In this document: positions 53,801-63,870 of the stretch, in pieces | How the letters are laid out: every line of letters begins with the position of its first letter | Position numbering within the stretch: position 1 is the first letter of the stretch | Source of the DNA: Rhopalosiphum padi | Taxonomy: Eukaryota > Arthropoda > Insecta > Hemiptera > Aphididae | NCBI RefSeq assembly: GCF_020882245.1 | Contig: NC_083599.1 | Location: 19,912,865 to 19,976,864 of the forward strand | Direction of reading: 5' to 3' | DNA length: 64,000 nt | Notes under the pieces: generated by a model | Told to the model about the DNA's origin: nothing | The model's database searches: none | The model's input: the letters and a program-made list of their open reading frames with translations, nothing else | Program-made: the position numbers and the translations under genes

Positions 53801-54141
53801 TGAAGGACGGCGTTAATGCAAGTTTACGATCACCAGCAGTATCGGACAAAATAGAATTGTTGAGACAACAACGTGTTACACAAGATAAAAAAGGCAAGAG
53901 GAAACTACACAACAAAAAATGCCCAGATCTACCTCTACACGACACACATAAGGGATTTTTAAGAACCAAAACTACATCGATCACACGCCCAGTAGTAATA
54001 AAGATAGACGAATCAAAGCCTAGAATAAAGATTCATAAGCATGTTCCTTTGTACGATCTTGATATTATCCCTGTAATACAAAAGTTGGAGAAAACAAAAG
54101 AGGAATCCACTCGTAGAAAAAAATTAATTGCTTTCAAATAA
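47850..54141 (+). CDS. EF-hand and WD40 repeat protein of the WDR49/WDY (CFAP337-like) type
   Basis: Exons: 47850-48404 (acceptor CTCAAG, donor GTAATT), 49326-50654 (TACAG; GTGTAT), 50961-51891 (CCACAG; GTAAAT) and 53696-54141 (TTTTTAG to TAA). Phases 0, 0 and 1 all join in frame, giving 1086 codons plus a missing start. Exon 1 has an EF-hand-like unit (IDIKKEGTVNFLQF) whose twelfth loop residue is Gln rather than Glu, so calcium binding is doubtful. WD40 signatures follow: IRAWDI, VKVWDL, ISVWNM, VHMWDP, MGFWRL, VQIWCT, IKTWSV, IRIWTL. EF-hand then two WD40 domains is the architecture of WDR49/WDR64 and Drosophila WDY, proteins of motile axonemes, so a sperm role is likely. The two middle exons are strikingly GC-rich. 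An AATAAA is at 54177. Confidence 0.85.
48405..49325 (+). other. Intron 1 (between annotated exons) of the WDR49/WDY-like gene
   Basis: AT-rich, GT-AG bounded. From about 48640 to 49250 it resembles segments near 55690-56200 and 62880-63420 (shared words such as AAATTATAACAAAATAAT and TATAAATAGCTC), so it contains a copy of an old dispersed repeat. Confidence 0.55.
52033..52454. mobile_element. 422-bp hAT-type MITE in intron 3
   Basis: The ends are CAGTGTCGGTCTGGCTCA and TGGGCCAGACTGACACTG, inverted repeats differing at two positions. Flanks GGTATGGT (52025-52032) and GGTATGAT (52455-52462) match at 7 of 8 bases, as expected for hAT. Subterminal GGGCCCC-type blocks occur on both sides. No ORF. 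Confidence 0.85.
53182..53238 (+). promoter_or_regulatory. Conserved upstream element of 5S-like gene B
   Basis: Shares CTATTATAAGA, CTGTATCTA, ATCCACT, GGACAA and a final CTTTC immediately before the gene with the flank of 5S gene A (23462-23511), with a few extra bases between blocks. Conservation of the flank as well as the gene argues against a processed RNA copy. Confidence 0.55.
53239..53358 (+). rRNA. 5S ribosomal RNA gene B (variant, possibly a pseudogene), inside an intron
   Basis: Same as gene A over almost its full length, from GCCAACGACCATACCACG to CGTGCCGTTGGC. It differs by an inserted AC pair (GTACACTTGG against GTACTTGG) and GACGGGTGACC against GATGGGTGACC, both within the internal control region. 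The insertion lies near box C and the loop E/helix IV area, so function could be reduced. Downstream T runs (TTCTTTTT, then a long T run after CCACG) could terminate polymerase III. It lies in sense orientation inside intron 3 of the WD40 gene. Confidence 0.9.
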
Positions 54142-56438
54142 TAATTAATACATTTAATTTTTTTTATATATTTAATAATAAATGTATATATTAATGTACG
54201 CCAAACAGAGTTTAAAAAAAATATTTCTACATAATAAAATCATTATTAAATAAAGTAATTAAAAATAATGTATAAGTATTACCATATGATTGTTATTACT
54301 TGAATATGTTCAAGTTTAGTTAGTTTGAAAACTCTGAAAATTAAGATTAAATATTATTATGTAATATGTTGTATAACATTTTTATAAAAGGTTAGGTTTG
54401 GACGTTAGGTACTTATTGTATGTATAGTGAAGTGAATAAAAATGTAATTGTGCCAAATAAGTGTGAAGTGCATTGTGCAAGGCAGTGAGACATATATTAT
54501 TATTATGTTGAAATTCGAAATAAAAACAATAAAGTATATAAATATATATTACTTAAAATAAGAAAAGTAGGTATCGTACATGATTTTAAATTTATATAGG
54601 TACCTGCGGAAATAATTAGTGATAAAAGTTTTCATTATAAGAGATTTTTTAAATGCATTTTTCATATTTACATATCCATTTTATCGCTGAAATTTATATA
54701 ATTATTATGAATCTAAAATTTCTGATACTTATTATTAAAATTTAAATCAAAATAATTTATTTACAAATCTACAATTAACAATCTATAGGTATTTGAAATA
54801 AGTATATTTTATTCTAATGTAAAACCATCAACCAATAAACCTAAAATAAATTATTATAGAAATTAGAAATTAAAAGATATTATTTTAATTTCATTTAGTA
54901 TAAATAATCTTGAATAGTTTTGAAAAAATTGAATCATGTTTAATTTAATATATTGTTTCAAATAACTATAAAAAATAATTTTTTTTCAAATGGTTATAAC
55001 TGCGCGAGTATATTATAATGTATTAATATATCAAGATATAGGTATATATATTATACTGGAATTTGATCGTTTTTCAATATGTTTCTTTTTTTGTAATTCA
55101 AAAATGAATTACGTAACTTTAAATTTTTACTAAATATTTATACAAAAATGTTCTATGAATGAAAATATTTCTAGTTTTTATTCTCATTATAGACATTTGA
55201 AAATTTCGATTTAATTTGATTTAAGTATGGTGCAATTTTTTTAATATCAAAAATTGAATACAACATTTCTCATAAATTTTTGTTTGCAAATTGCAATAAT
55301 TACAAAGTTCAATTTTTTATATGATTCATCAAAATCACAAATCTGCTAACTATTTTTTAGTTAAAATTGTATAATTCAATACCTTTTTAACACAAAAATC
55401 CTCTTCATTAATTGTTGAGGACTTTGTTTTGATTTTAATGAAAATTGATAATTTATAAAAACAATTAAAATAATTAAATACCGTTCTGTTGTGTCCATAA
55501 GTATCGAATGTTAATCATTTCATAATGGATGTGTTTCATTTTAATTCAATGATTTATTTATACATGAAAAACGAATTTACGTGCAGACTGTCAGCCTACT
55601 CAGCTTACATTGTTACTAAGTACAATATATACATTTCATATGTTTTTTGGTATTACACTATTGAAGTTATTTATTTTACTATATTTTTATTAAAGCGGAA
55701 AGTTGATTTAATTTTTGCAGAAAACATTGCATTTATAAATAATATGATAAATATTTATTGATTTTTATAATTTATATTTATACAATATTATATATTATTA
55801 TTATTAACTTAACTTTCAATACAACCTTAAAACAATGTTATAAGTTATAAAGTTCATGATATATAAATAAATCTAAATATTTTGAAAGTTGCATTGCTAT
55901 AGTAAAATTCATAATATAGGTACCTATATAAATAAGTTTTAACTCTTTTAAGTCACTGCGAATAATGTTTATGAATCAAAACAAAATAATTCATGGATTA
56001 AAATTTCAAGTATGTAATTTAATCCAAAACTCAAATTTAAATTTCTATAAAAAAAAAAATTATAAATAATATATATTTTTAGATATTTTGGTTTCAATCT
56101 GAATCACTATGAACAAGTACAACCTTGTATTCAATTTTTAAGTCTTGAAATAAATATAAAAATAAATCTCAGCTATAAAAAAATTACATTTTATAAATTA
56201 TTATAGAAATTATCGAGAAAAGTACTGAAAAATGAAAATATAATTTATCAATATTTTCAATATATATTGCAATCTATCAATGGCATGTTACAAGTACTGA
56301 GGCCTCCAAAGTCCCAATTTTGACGTACCTACCCGTAGGACTTCAGGGCCCATTTGTGTACACTGTAAAAGTGTAAAATAATAATATTTATAACGATTAA
56401 TGACTCTTGATATCTAATATAAGCCCGATGATTGGCCG
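54142..56438. other. Intergenic AT-rich stretch with a dispersed repeat copy
   Basis: AATAAA at 54177-54182 fits the 3' end of the WD40 gene. From about 55500 to 56260 the sequence resembles 62490-63420 (TTTAATTCAATGATTTAT and other shared words), so the 78-codon frame at 55525-55761 is repeat-derived. Bases 56300-56365 are GC-richer, possibly an old transposon end. Confidence 0.5.
55500..56260 (+). repeat. Copy of an old dispersed repeat family
   Basis: Shares ordered blocks with 62490-63420: a TTCAATGATTTAT block, a GAATTAATTTTT/GATTTAATTTTT block followed by GAAAAC-TTGCATT, and with 48760-48860 a CTATAGTAAAATTCATA-type block. The copies are strongly diverged. No coding potential or termini could be defined. 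Confidence 0.45.
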
Positions 56439-56739
56439 CAAGCCCGGATTAAGGGGCCCCGGGCCCCTGGCGAATAGTACTTTTTTTATTAAATCAGAAA
56501 TATTTGGATATAATCATAATAGTATATTTCGTATATCAAAAAACATGTACAATTATTTATACAAATAACATTTTTATTTTTGTATTTAAAAAAGAAAAAA
56601 ATAAATTTATAAATATAAATTTTTTTTGTCTGAAATATTTTGTAAGTCACCAATATTTCGATTATGGTTATGGCTGTTATGAGCCCCAAAAATTGTTTGG
56701 CCACGGGCCCAAAATTATTTTAATCTTAATCCTGGCTTG
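56439..56739. mobile_element. 301-bp hAT-type MITE with CAAGCCCGGATTAA ends
   Basis: The left end CAAGCCCGGATTAA and right end TTAATCCTGGCTTG are inverted repeats with one mismatch. Flanks ATTGGCCG (56431-56438) and AGTGGCCG (56740-56747) match at 7 of 8 bases. GGGGCCCCGGGCCCC and GGGCCC blocks lie just inside the ends. Opposite-strand ORFs in the AT-rich centre are spurious. Confidence 0.8.
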
Positions 56740-56799
56740 AGTGGCCGTGTGGCAGATGTGTATAGGTAATAGGTACTCAAAAAGTCGAAACTCAAACCC

Positions 56800-57165
56800 A
56801 AGTTAAGTGAGCCTTAGACGGCCCCTCCCCCCAAGTGCAAAATCGTCATAAGCATTGCCTTGTGCAATATGCATACCTACGGTGCATCGGTGCTCGTGTG
56901 GTTTGCAACTACTCGTACTTGGAAGCGGTGGCGCAAAAACGTATTGCGTATTCGGGCTATTCGACGACCGTACTGTAAAAAAATAACCTGCAGATAAAAA
57001 AAAATCGTAAATCGTTATTTGTAATCCACGATCGTATAAAAGACGATCGTCGGCGGTGCTAAGAAGCCCGGAGCAACCTGTTGTAATGGATCGCGCCGGC
57101 AGCAGCAGCACTGCGGGAAATGCCGGTACCGACCAACAGTTGACAGTTAAAATAGTTATATAATT
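56800..57165 (+). promoter_or_regulatory. GC-rich patch with a TATA box and a downstream ATG
   Basis: TATAAAAG at 57035-57042 sits in a CpG-containing block. About 44 bases after it an ATG (57086) opens a short frame MDRAGSSSTAGNAGTDQQL, which stops after about 25 codons unless a weak GTACCG donor is used. This has the geometry of a core promoter and short first exon. It could be an upstream first exon for the DMAC1-like/Bin3 genes 0.9-1.6 kb downstream, or a relic. Pure inference beyond the motif. Confidence 0.35.
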
Positions 57166-57268
57166 ATATTATATTAAAATATTCAATATAATATCACGAA
57201 CGACACGAACTATGAACTAAGAAGTTACTAAGTTACTAAGTTAGTTATATCGTTATGAATGTTATTAA

Positions 57269-57693
57269 CAGGGCTCGGGACTTAAAGAATTTGCTTAGGT
57301 ATTTGTATGGATTGGCTTAAAATGTAGCAGAGTGCTGTGGAAGTGTACCCATGTCATGTTAAAATGCGTTCAATTATAAAATTTGAAAGTACTTTTTTTG
57401 TTGCTTTTTTCAACGATTTTTTAAAAATATGCTTATTTCCAGTTTTTCTACTTTTTATGATTTTTTTAGAAAAGTCCTCGGAAAATCTATAAACAATAAG
57501 GCAAAATGTCTCGAAAGTGAATAAGATAATACTTTATCATGCAAAAAGAAAGTTTTTTTTTATTAAATATTTTTGTTCAAATTTAAGTATTTAAATCTAA
57601 ATGCTTATTTGAGTGCTTATAATGATGTTTTTAAGTGCTTTTTTAAACGCTTACCTATTTTAAAGGTTTTTGTGCTATAAGTCCAGAGCCCTG
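57269..57693. mobile_element. 425-bp hAT-type MITE with CAGGGCTC ends
   Basis: The left end CAGGGCTCGGGACTTA and right end TAAGTCCAGAGCCCTG are inverted repeats with one mismatch. Flanks GTTATTAA (57261-57268) and GTTATGAA (57694-57701) match at 7 of 8 bases. The right half has recurring AAGTGCTT and AATGCTTAT words. The ends resemble those of 11728-11972. No ORF. Confidence 0.85.
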
Positions 57694-58006
57694 GTTATGA
57701 ATTATGATATAACGATATAAATATCATAAAACTATATACGTAAGTATTTATAGTGATATCGAACTGTGCCACCTCCACAGATACAGTGTTTTATATCTGT
57801 AGCTACCTCCGAACTACAGATTGATACTGTTTTTATCATCAATTGATAACAATGCCGGTTTTGCGTCACACGAAAACACGTTTTTGTGCGCATTTTGATT
57901 ATTTTATCCGTCGTTTATGCTAGATTAGGTCTCGATAGTCGATCCTATCCTTAACGACTGCGAGAACTTATTGATTACACGCAGTGCTGAACTGCTGAGT
58001 TTTGTC

Positions 58007-58616
58007 ATGAAAGCCGGATCAGTGGATACTGATCACCACCAGAACAAACACAAAAGCTGTTTGACATGCAAAGTAACGGGTTCGGTTACTTTTTTGATGG
58101 TTGCTGCTTATTTTTATTCCAAATGCAAACACGTTAAACCCGTGTATTACTTAGGAACTCCAAGTATGTATAACTCTGTCATTATTACTGTATTTAGCAC
58201 GGAGGTTCCCAACCTTTTTTGACTTGTGGTACCCTTAGTTATTTTCTAAAAATCCGGAGGCACCCTATCACCTATACTTTATACTGAATACACAATAGTA
58301 ATATATCATGTAGTATTTATATTTTGTAACTTCGGTTTATTCAGCCCAGTAGGTTTTATACTATCATCTGTTTTATTACTCGCATTGCTATTTTTTTCAT
58401 AAAAAATATATTTCAATTAATTGTGCGGCATCCTGGTTGGGAACTTCAGATTTAGTATGTATGTGGCAAGATTGGTGATAAAAATTGTTAATGTTTTCAT
58501 ATCGTAATGTTACTTATATTATTATTAGCAATGTATCAGGCTTATAATTTTGGTTTACAGGTGTTATATATTTAGCTGTGGCTAGAGCATTTGATTTGAA
58601 ACCTTTCAATAATTAA
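58007..58616 (+). CDS. Small two-exon membrane protein, DMAC1/TMEM261-like, 70 aa
   Basis: Exon 1 is 58007-58163 (donor GTATGT), exon 2 is 58561-58616 (acceptor TTTACAG), joining in phase 1 to give 70 codons and TAA. The ATG is the first after an in-frame stop. The protein starts with a polar His/Lys-rich leader, then CLTCKVTGSVTFLMVAAYFY (residues about 22-41), a Cys-x-x-Cys followed by a membrane helix, and a second hydrophobic segment (VIYLAVARAFDL) near the end. The C-x-x-C-[RK]-x-x-G plus two short helices is the pattern of DMAC1/TMEM261 proteins, which help assemble the distal membrane arm of mitochondrial complex I. The short length fits. Family assignment is by pattern only. Its stop lies 58 bases before the Bin3-like ATG. 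Confidence 0.65.
58198..58449. mobile_element. 252-bp hAT-like remnant in the DMAC1-like intron
   Basis: The left side has GGTTCCCAACC just after 58200 and the right side GGTTGGGAAC near 58435-58445, inverted copies of the CAG-GGTTCCCAACC end common in hAT elements. ATTTAG occurs before the left end and after the right end. The ends are eroded, so the limits are approximate. Confidence 0.55.
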
Positions 58617-58674
58617 CATTGTATACCAACAACAACTTTTATATTATTTTATAATATAAGTCAGTCCAATCATT

Positions 58675-60427
58675 ATGCAGCCCTCATTATCAGAAAAACA
58701 TTCTGAACATCTGCCAGTTGTTAAGATTTCAGCTAAACCGATACAAAAAGTGAATAAAAACAAGCCCAAGTTTAAAGAAAACAATTTGTTGTTTAAGTAT
58801 GGAAATTATAACAGGTAAAATAACATGTTATTTATAAAATCTAAAATTAATTACCCTTTATCACCATATATTGTACTTAGAAAAAAGATATTCTTAGAGT
58901 AAAAACTCTTTAAACACTTTGAATGGGTCAAAGGACTGTTTCTTTCAATCTTTCATTGTTGGGTATGATCTAAAATCTATATAAACTGATATGACACTAC
59001 AACATTAAAATATACTATTATATTATTATTAATTATTTTTAACTAATTTAATTTGTAGAAGTCAAGAACATATTCTGATTCAATTATTGTACTCTTAGAA
59101 TAAATATTGCTTTTCTAATTTTGAACAAAAAAATAATAAAATAATTTTATAGATTATAAAAATCATTATTAAGAACACTATAATTGAATTCTTACAAAAT
59201 AAAAGAGTTATTTACATGCTGAAATTTTGTAATGAGGTATCATTGCAATGTGCATAATGTATTGTTTAATTTATAGTTAGTCTAGTGTCTACATAAATAT
59301 TATTTCAAATAAATCTGTAACATTTAGAAACAATTTGTACTTGTCCAACCTTGGTTTTTAATTTGAATGCATTATTAAATATAAATATTCCACAACATAA
59401 TACTTTCATAAAAACTTTGTAATGCATATTATTATTTTTTATAGATATTATGGTTATCGTAATCCAGATGATAAAGACGATAGGCTAAAAGTTTTAGCTG
59501 AACATATGGATTTATTTTATAACAAGGACGTGTTAGACATAGGTTGTAATATTGGTCATGTGACATTCAGCGTTGCAAGAGATTTTGGTGCAAAATCAGT
59601 TGTAGGAATGGATATTGATCGTAAGCTAATAAATATTGCACGCAAAAATGTACAATATTACACCAACGATATGGTACAGTCTCCAAATTACCATTTTAAA
59701 GATTGTACTTCAAGGAGTCTTAATGATACAAACTGTGATAAAATTGAATCATTTCCTATGTCATTACCTATGCTGTATGGTCCTATTAATTTAGCTGAAA
59801 TGGCAGTATCTAAAAAATTTCCCAACAATGTCTCTTTTGTACAGGTTAGTAAAGCATAAAATGTGTGATAATTCTACAAATGTAAGCTTATAACAAAGGC
59901 AATATGTTACAGGGAAATTATGTATTAGAATCTGATCTCTTACTATCATTGGAAACGTGTAAGTTCGACGTTATTCTCTGTTTAAGCATTACCAAATGGC
60001 TTCACTTGAACTGGGGTGATGACGGTTTAAAACGAGCTTTCAAACGTATGTACGCACAGTTGCGACCTGGTGGAATACTTGTGGTAGAGCCTCAGCCGTG
60101 GAAATCGTATGGTCGTAGAAAAACATTAACGGTAAATATGACGATAATGTTATTAAACAAGTAGAATATTTATTGACTTTATTTAATGCATAATTTTAGG
60201 AAACCATTTGGCGAAATTACAAAAACATTCAACTGAAACCTCCAATGTTTACAGACTATCTGTTGAACGAAGTTGGTTTTGCTAACTGTGAAACTCTTAC
60301 CATCCCTCATAATCCATCTAAAGGGTTTCAGCGTCCGCTCAAATTGTATAGAAAATCTAACATATTAGTAACTAAAAACAAACCAAAGTGTACGATAGTT
60401 CAACCAAATGAAACCCAAAAATCATAA
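58675..60427 (+). CDS. MePCE/Bin3-type RNA 5'-phosphate methyltransferase, four exons, 328 aa
   Basis: Exons: 58675-58814 (donor GTAAAA, phase 2), 59445-59844 (TTATAG; GTTAGT), 59913-60131 (TTACAG; GTAAAT) and 60200-60427 (TTTTAG to TAA). Landmarks of the Bin3 family appear in order: KYGNYNRYYGYRNP, the SAM-binding loop VLDIGCNIGHVTFSVA, an acidic strand end VVGMDID, then VILCLSITKWLHLNWGDDG, LRPGGILVVEPQPWKSYGRR, and the C-terminal VGFANCETL with PHNPSKGFQRPLKLY. MePCE/Bin3 methylates the gamma phosphate of 7SK-type snRNA. The protein is little more than the catalytic domain, much shorter than human MePCE or fly Bin3. The start is the first ATG after an in-frame TAA. AATAAA at 60440 is a likely poly(A) signal. 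Confidence 0.93.
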
Positions 60428-60439
60428 ACATGCTATTGA

Positions 60440-60445
60440 AATAAA
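60440..60445 (+). terminator. Polyadenylation signal of the Bin3-like gene
   Basis: AATAAA 13 bases after the stop codon; another at about 60627 could serve as a distal site. Confidence 0.5.
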
Positions 60446-61582
60446 TACTCACTTAATTTGTTTTAGGCTTTTGGCATATTTTTAATCTATATTTGATTGC
60501 AATTTAACAACTGGACCATGTGTAAATTGACGTTTATTACCTACTAAGTTGTTATTTAATATTTTCATATCTCTTAATATTTAATACTATCCTAAAAGTT
60601 ATATTAATTGTACAGTTTGCAAGATGAATAAATATTTTTTATTGCTAAAAATATATTGTTTATTTTTTCCATTTTTTTGGATGAAAGCATTTGATTATAC
60701 TTTGTTCACTTACATAAATGACAAAAATAAAATATTGCCATTTGTTTTTACTCTTTACACATAACTTTTTTTGCACCAATTTTTGAATTTATCATACAAA
60801 GTATCATAGTTCTTATATACATATATATTTATATAAGATGCATTACAACATTTGTAGTACATATTGATAACTGAGTATACACGTTACAAATAGTTTATTA
60901 TTCATAGTCGATAATTAAAATTTTAAATTGTTGCATGTAATCAACAACTTAAATAATCTGAAAACAGTATATGTTGTATACAATGTACTTAGTCGTACTA
61001 TAATGTTGATTATTATATTCATATAGCAAAAGTATTTTTTAAATCTGATAAAAAATAATCAAATATTTGAGTTTTTATCGAGTGGCGTGACCGCTACCAT
61101 TCTTCTTTAAATTGGCGGTCTAATAGTGGAGATGCACCATTAATTTTTATATTATATTTGGACTTGATTAACTTTCACAATAGCTCTATTTTTTGAGTGT
61201 AAGCTCCAGTATTTAGGTCCACAAAATTGTCAGTATGATTTATAGTACAACACTATATAAAACCTACAAAACTCAATTATTTGATGATTTTTTATCAAAT
61301 TTAAAAAATAATTTTGCTAGTCGGTAAATCACTCATTGGACTGGCCCCAAAACAATTAAATTGATAAGTTATAAACTTTTAATTTCACTAATAGGTGTTG
61401 ATTAGTTGGTCAGTATTCTAGTTCTGAAATTTTAAATATTGAGAAATACTAACTACTGCAGTAGCTGTAACTCTTCTCGTTGTTTAAGTATTGTATAATA
61501 AAGGCAATTCATTTTAATAAATTTCACATTTACATTATTCGAATAAATATTTGTATGCTTTGATAAACATCATAGTTGTCTG

Positions 61583-61636
61583 TGTCGCAGTATACATAGT
61601 ACAGTAAATACTGTACTAATTTGTATGTGTGCGACA
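61583..61636. repeat. Short imperfect inverted repeat (hairpin)
   Basis: TGTCGCA at 61583 pairs with TGCGACA ending at 61636, then TATACATA with TTTGTATGTG imperfectly, and AGTACAGTA with TACTGTACT near the loop. The 54-base hairpin has small bulges. It could be a decayed MITE or a structured RNA; no further evidence. Confidence 0.4.
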
Positions 61637-62489
61637 GTATTTTATATGACATATGTTACCTAAGTGTACATTGTAAGGAAACATAGTAAGGTATATAACA
61701 GTACATAAAAACACTTGATATTAACATTCAATGATGATAAATTTAATTAGGCTAGATGCCTAGATACTTACTGTTACAAAAAACATTAAACAAATATATG
61801 CAAAAATGATGAAATATGCTCTTCCAAAAAAATCAAAAAACATAAAATTAACATGTGTTTGTTACTCTTTCTTCGTCCTTCTTCTGTTTTAAGCTTGCCT
61901 TTGATCAAAACAAAAATCGCAATTGTAAATATATAATATTGTATTAATGATTAAATAATTATTAAAATTTTACAGTTTTTCCCAAATGAATAATCACATA
62001 GTGTACCTATCTAAAATTTTTCGAGTATTTTTGAAATGAAATGAGCAACTGTTGTTCAACAATACATTTTTGTAACCTTAAAAACGAATTTCAAATAATA
62101 AATATTATATATTATGTAAAAATAAACTTAAAATACCTATAAATATAACAAAATATTATGCTCATAGACATAGAGAAAAAAGATCAAAATAAAAAAAATT
62201 GCCTTAAATTCATTTAGTATCTATTACGAAACAAACTTAACTATATTTTGAATGATTATTGAAAAACATGTAAGCAAACTCCTATAAGATCCTAGCCCTA
62301 ATGAATATTTAAGGTACCTATTTATGAATATATTCTACCACATTTACAAGGTAGATGGCTTATTAAAAAATCTGATAAAAAGCTGGTTTGTTTGATTAAA
62401 AAAACATTAAATTAAAAAAAAAGTGACCAAGTAAATAGCACTATGCTGTACACTAGAGTTAGTAAGCGTCGAGTGGGTCCTGTGATGAA

Positions 62490-63870
62490 TGCATTTAATT
62501 TGAATTCAATGATTTATCAATATCATTGTATACCAAAAACAATAATTCTGAGCGGAGACTGATGTATACATAATTGATAACATATCTTACAAATTTAGAT
62601 TATATAAACATGTTTGTAGTTTGTCCAGCTATAAACAACAACTGCAATACATCATAATATTATATAAATAAATAAGCTAATTTGTATTATAATTTTAAAG
62701 TTATGTTTATAATTTAATAGTTAATTCATAAATTGGCATAATGACATAACATGTCAATATAATACAAATTAGTTACAGATGGTCTATCAGCCATCATATC
62801 ATTATATAACATACTTCATGTTTTGTTTTTCGAAATTGCTATTAGGGTAAACTAATTTATTTTACAATTAATAATACAGTAGGTCGAATTAATTTTTCCG
62901 AAAACGTTGCATTAGTAAATGCCATTTAATAAAAAAATATAACAGTAAAAGTACATAATAATTCTAGATGTCCCACAAATAATGCTTTTAAATTATAACA
63001 AAATAATGAATAATTAATATCGTTATTCATACCTATAGTTTAAAGATGTGATTTTGTCCAAATGTGAAATTCAAATGTCTAAAAAAAATTATAATAAATA
63101 TTTTTAAAATGTTTTGTTTACAGTATCAGTTACTTATTAGGAACTTTGTATTAAATGTTCAAATTTTAGCTATAAAACAAACAGAATGATAATTTGCAAA
63201 CTATTGTGATTTTGATGAATTCTGGCAACATTTCAAATGCTTATAAAAATAAATTGTGCCTATGTGTTTTAAATAGTTTTATATACCTATTATCTATAAG
63301 AACAACATGTGGAATCTTCTATTATATTTCAAGCTTTTTTTATCGAGTGAAAAAAAAGTTATTAACATTTATAGAAATAAGACCAAAAAATGGGAAATTT
63401 TAAATTGCTATAAATAGCTCAACAATAGTTAATATATTTTATATCGTTTGTATACAATTATTATTTAAACATTTAATAGAAATTTCAAGTACTTACTATT
63501 TTATGTTTTTGAATCACAACAACAGTTATAAATATCAAATATCGTTTGAATAATTGAATGAATGGGTTAAAAAAACTTATAAAAAAAAAGTATTAAATTA
63601 TCAAATGTTCGATATAAAATGAAATTTTTTTTATAAATCTCTAATTACAAAAAAGTTCGGAAATTTTTGAAAACTTACAAAATTCTAAAACGTTGGCGAA
63701 AAAAAATTGTGACAATGCATTTCCGATATTTTTTAATTGGAAACTTATTATGAAAACCTTGTATTCAATGTTCAAGCATTTTAACCCAGCGAATAAAAAT
63801 AAAAATAAAAACACATCGTTGTAAAATCAATACAGCATCCATCGATCCACTCGAAATCTAAAAAAAAAAA
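62490..63870 (+). repeat. Long copy of the dispersed repeat family
   Basis: Begins around TTGAATTCAATGATTTATC, passes a CTGAGCGGAGACTGATG block and a GTCGAATTAATTTTTCC block, continues through CCACAAATAATGCTTTTAAA and TATAAATAGCTCAACAA, and ends around a TCGTTGTAAAATCAATACAG segment. Parts recur at 48640-49250 and 55500-56260 in the same orientation. No ORF or terminal repeats define its class. Confidence 0.5.

Noticed and set aside
55525..55761. 78-codon ORF resembling a small membrane protein
   Set aside because: Lies in a dispersed non-coding repeat shared with 62490-63420, where the frame is not kept.
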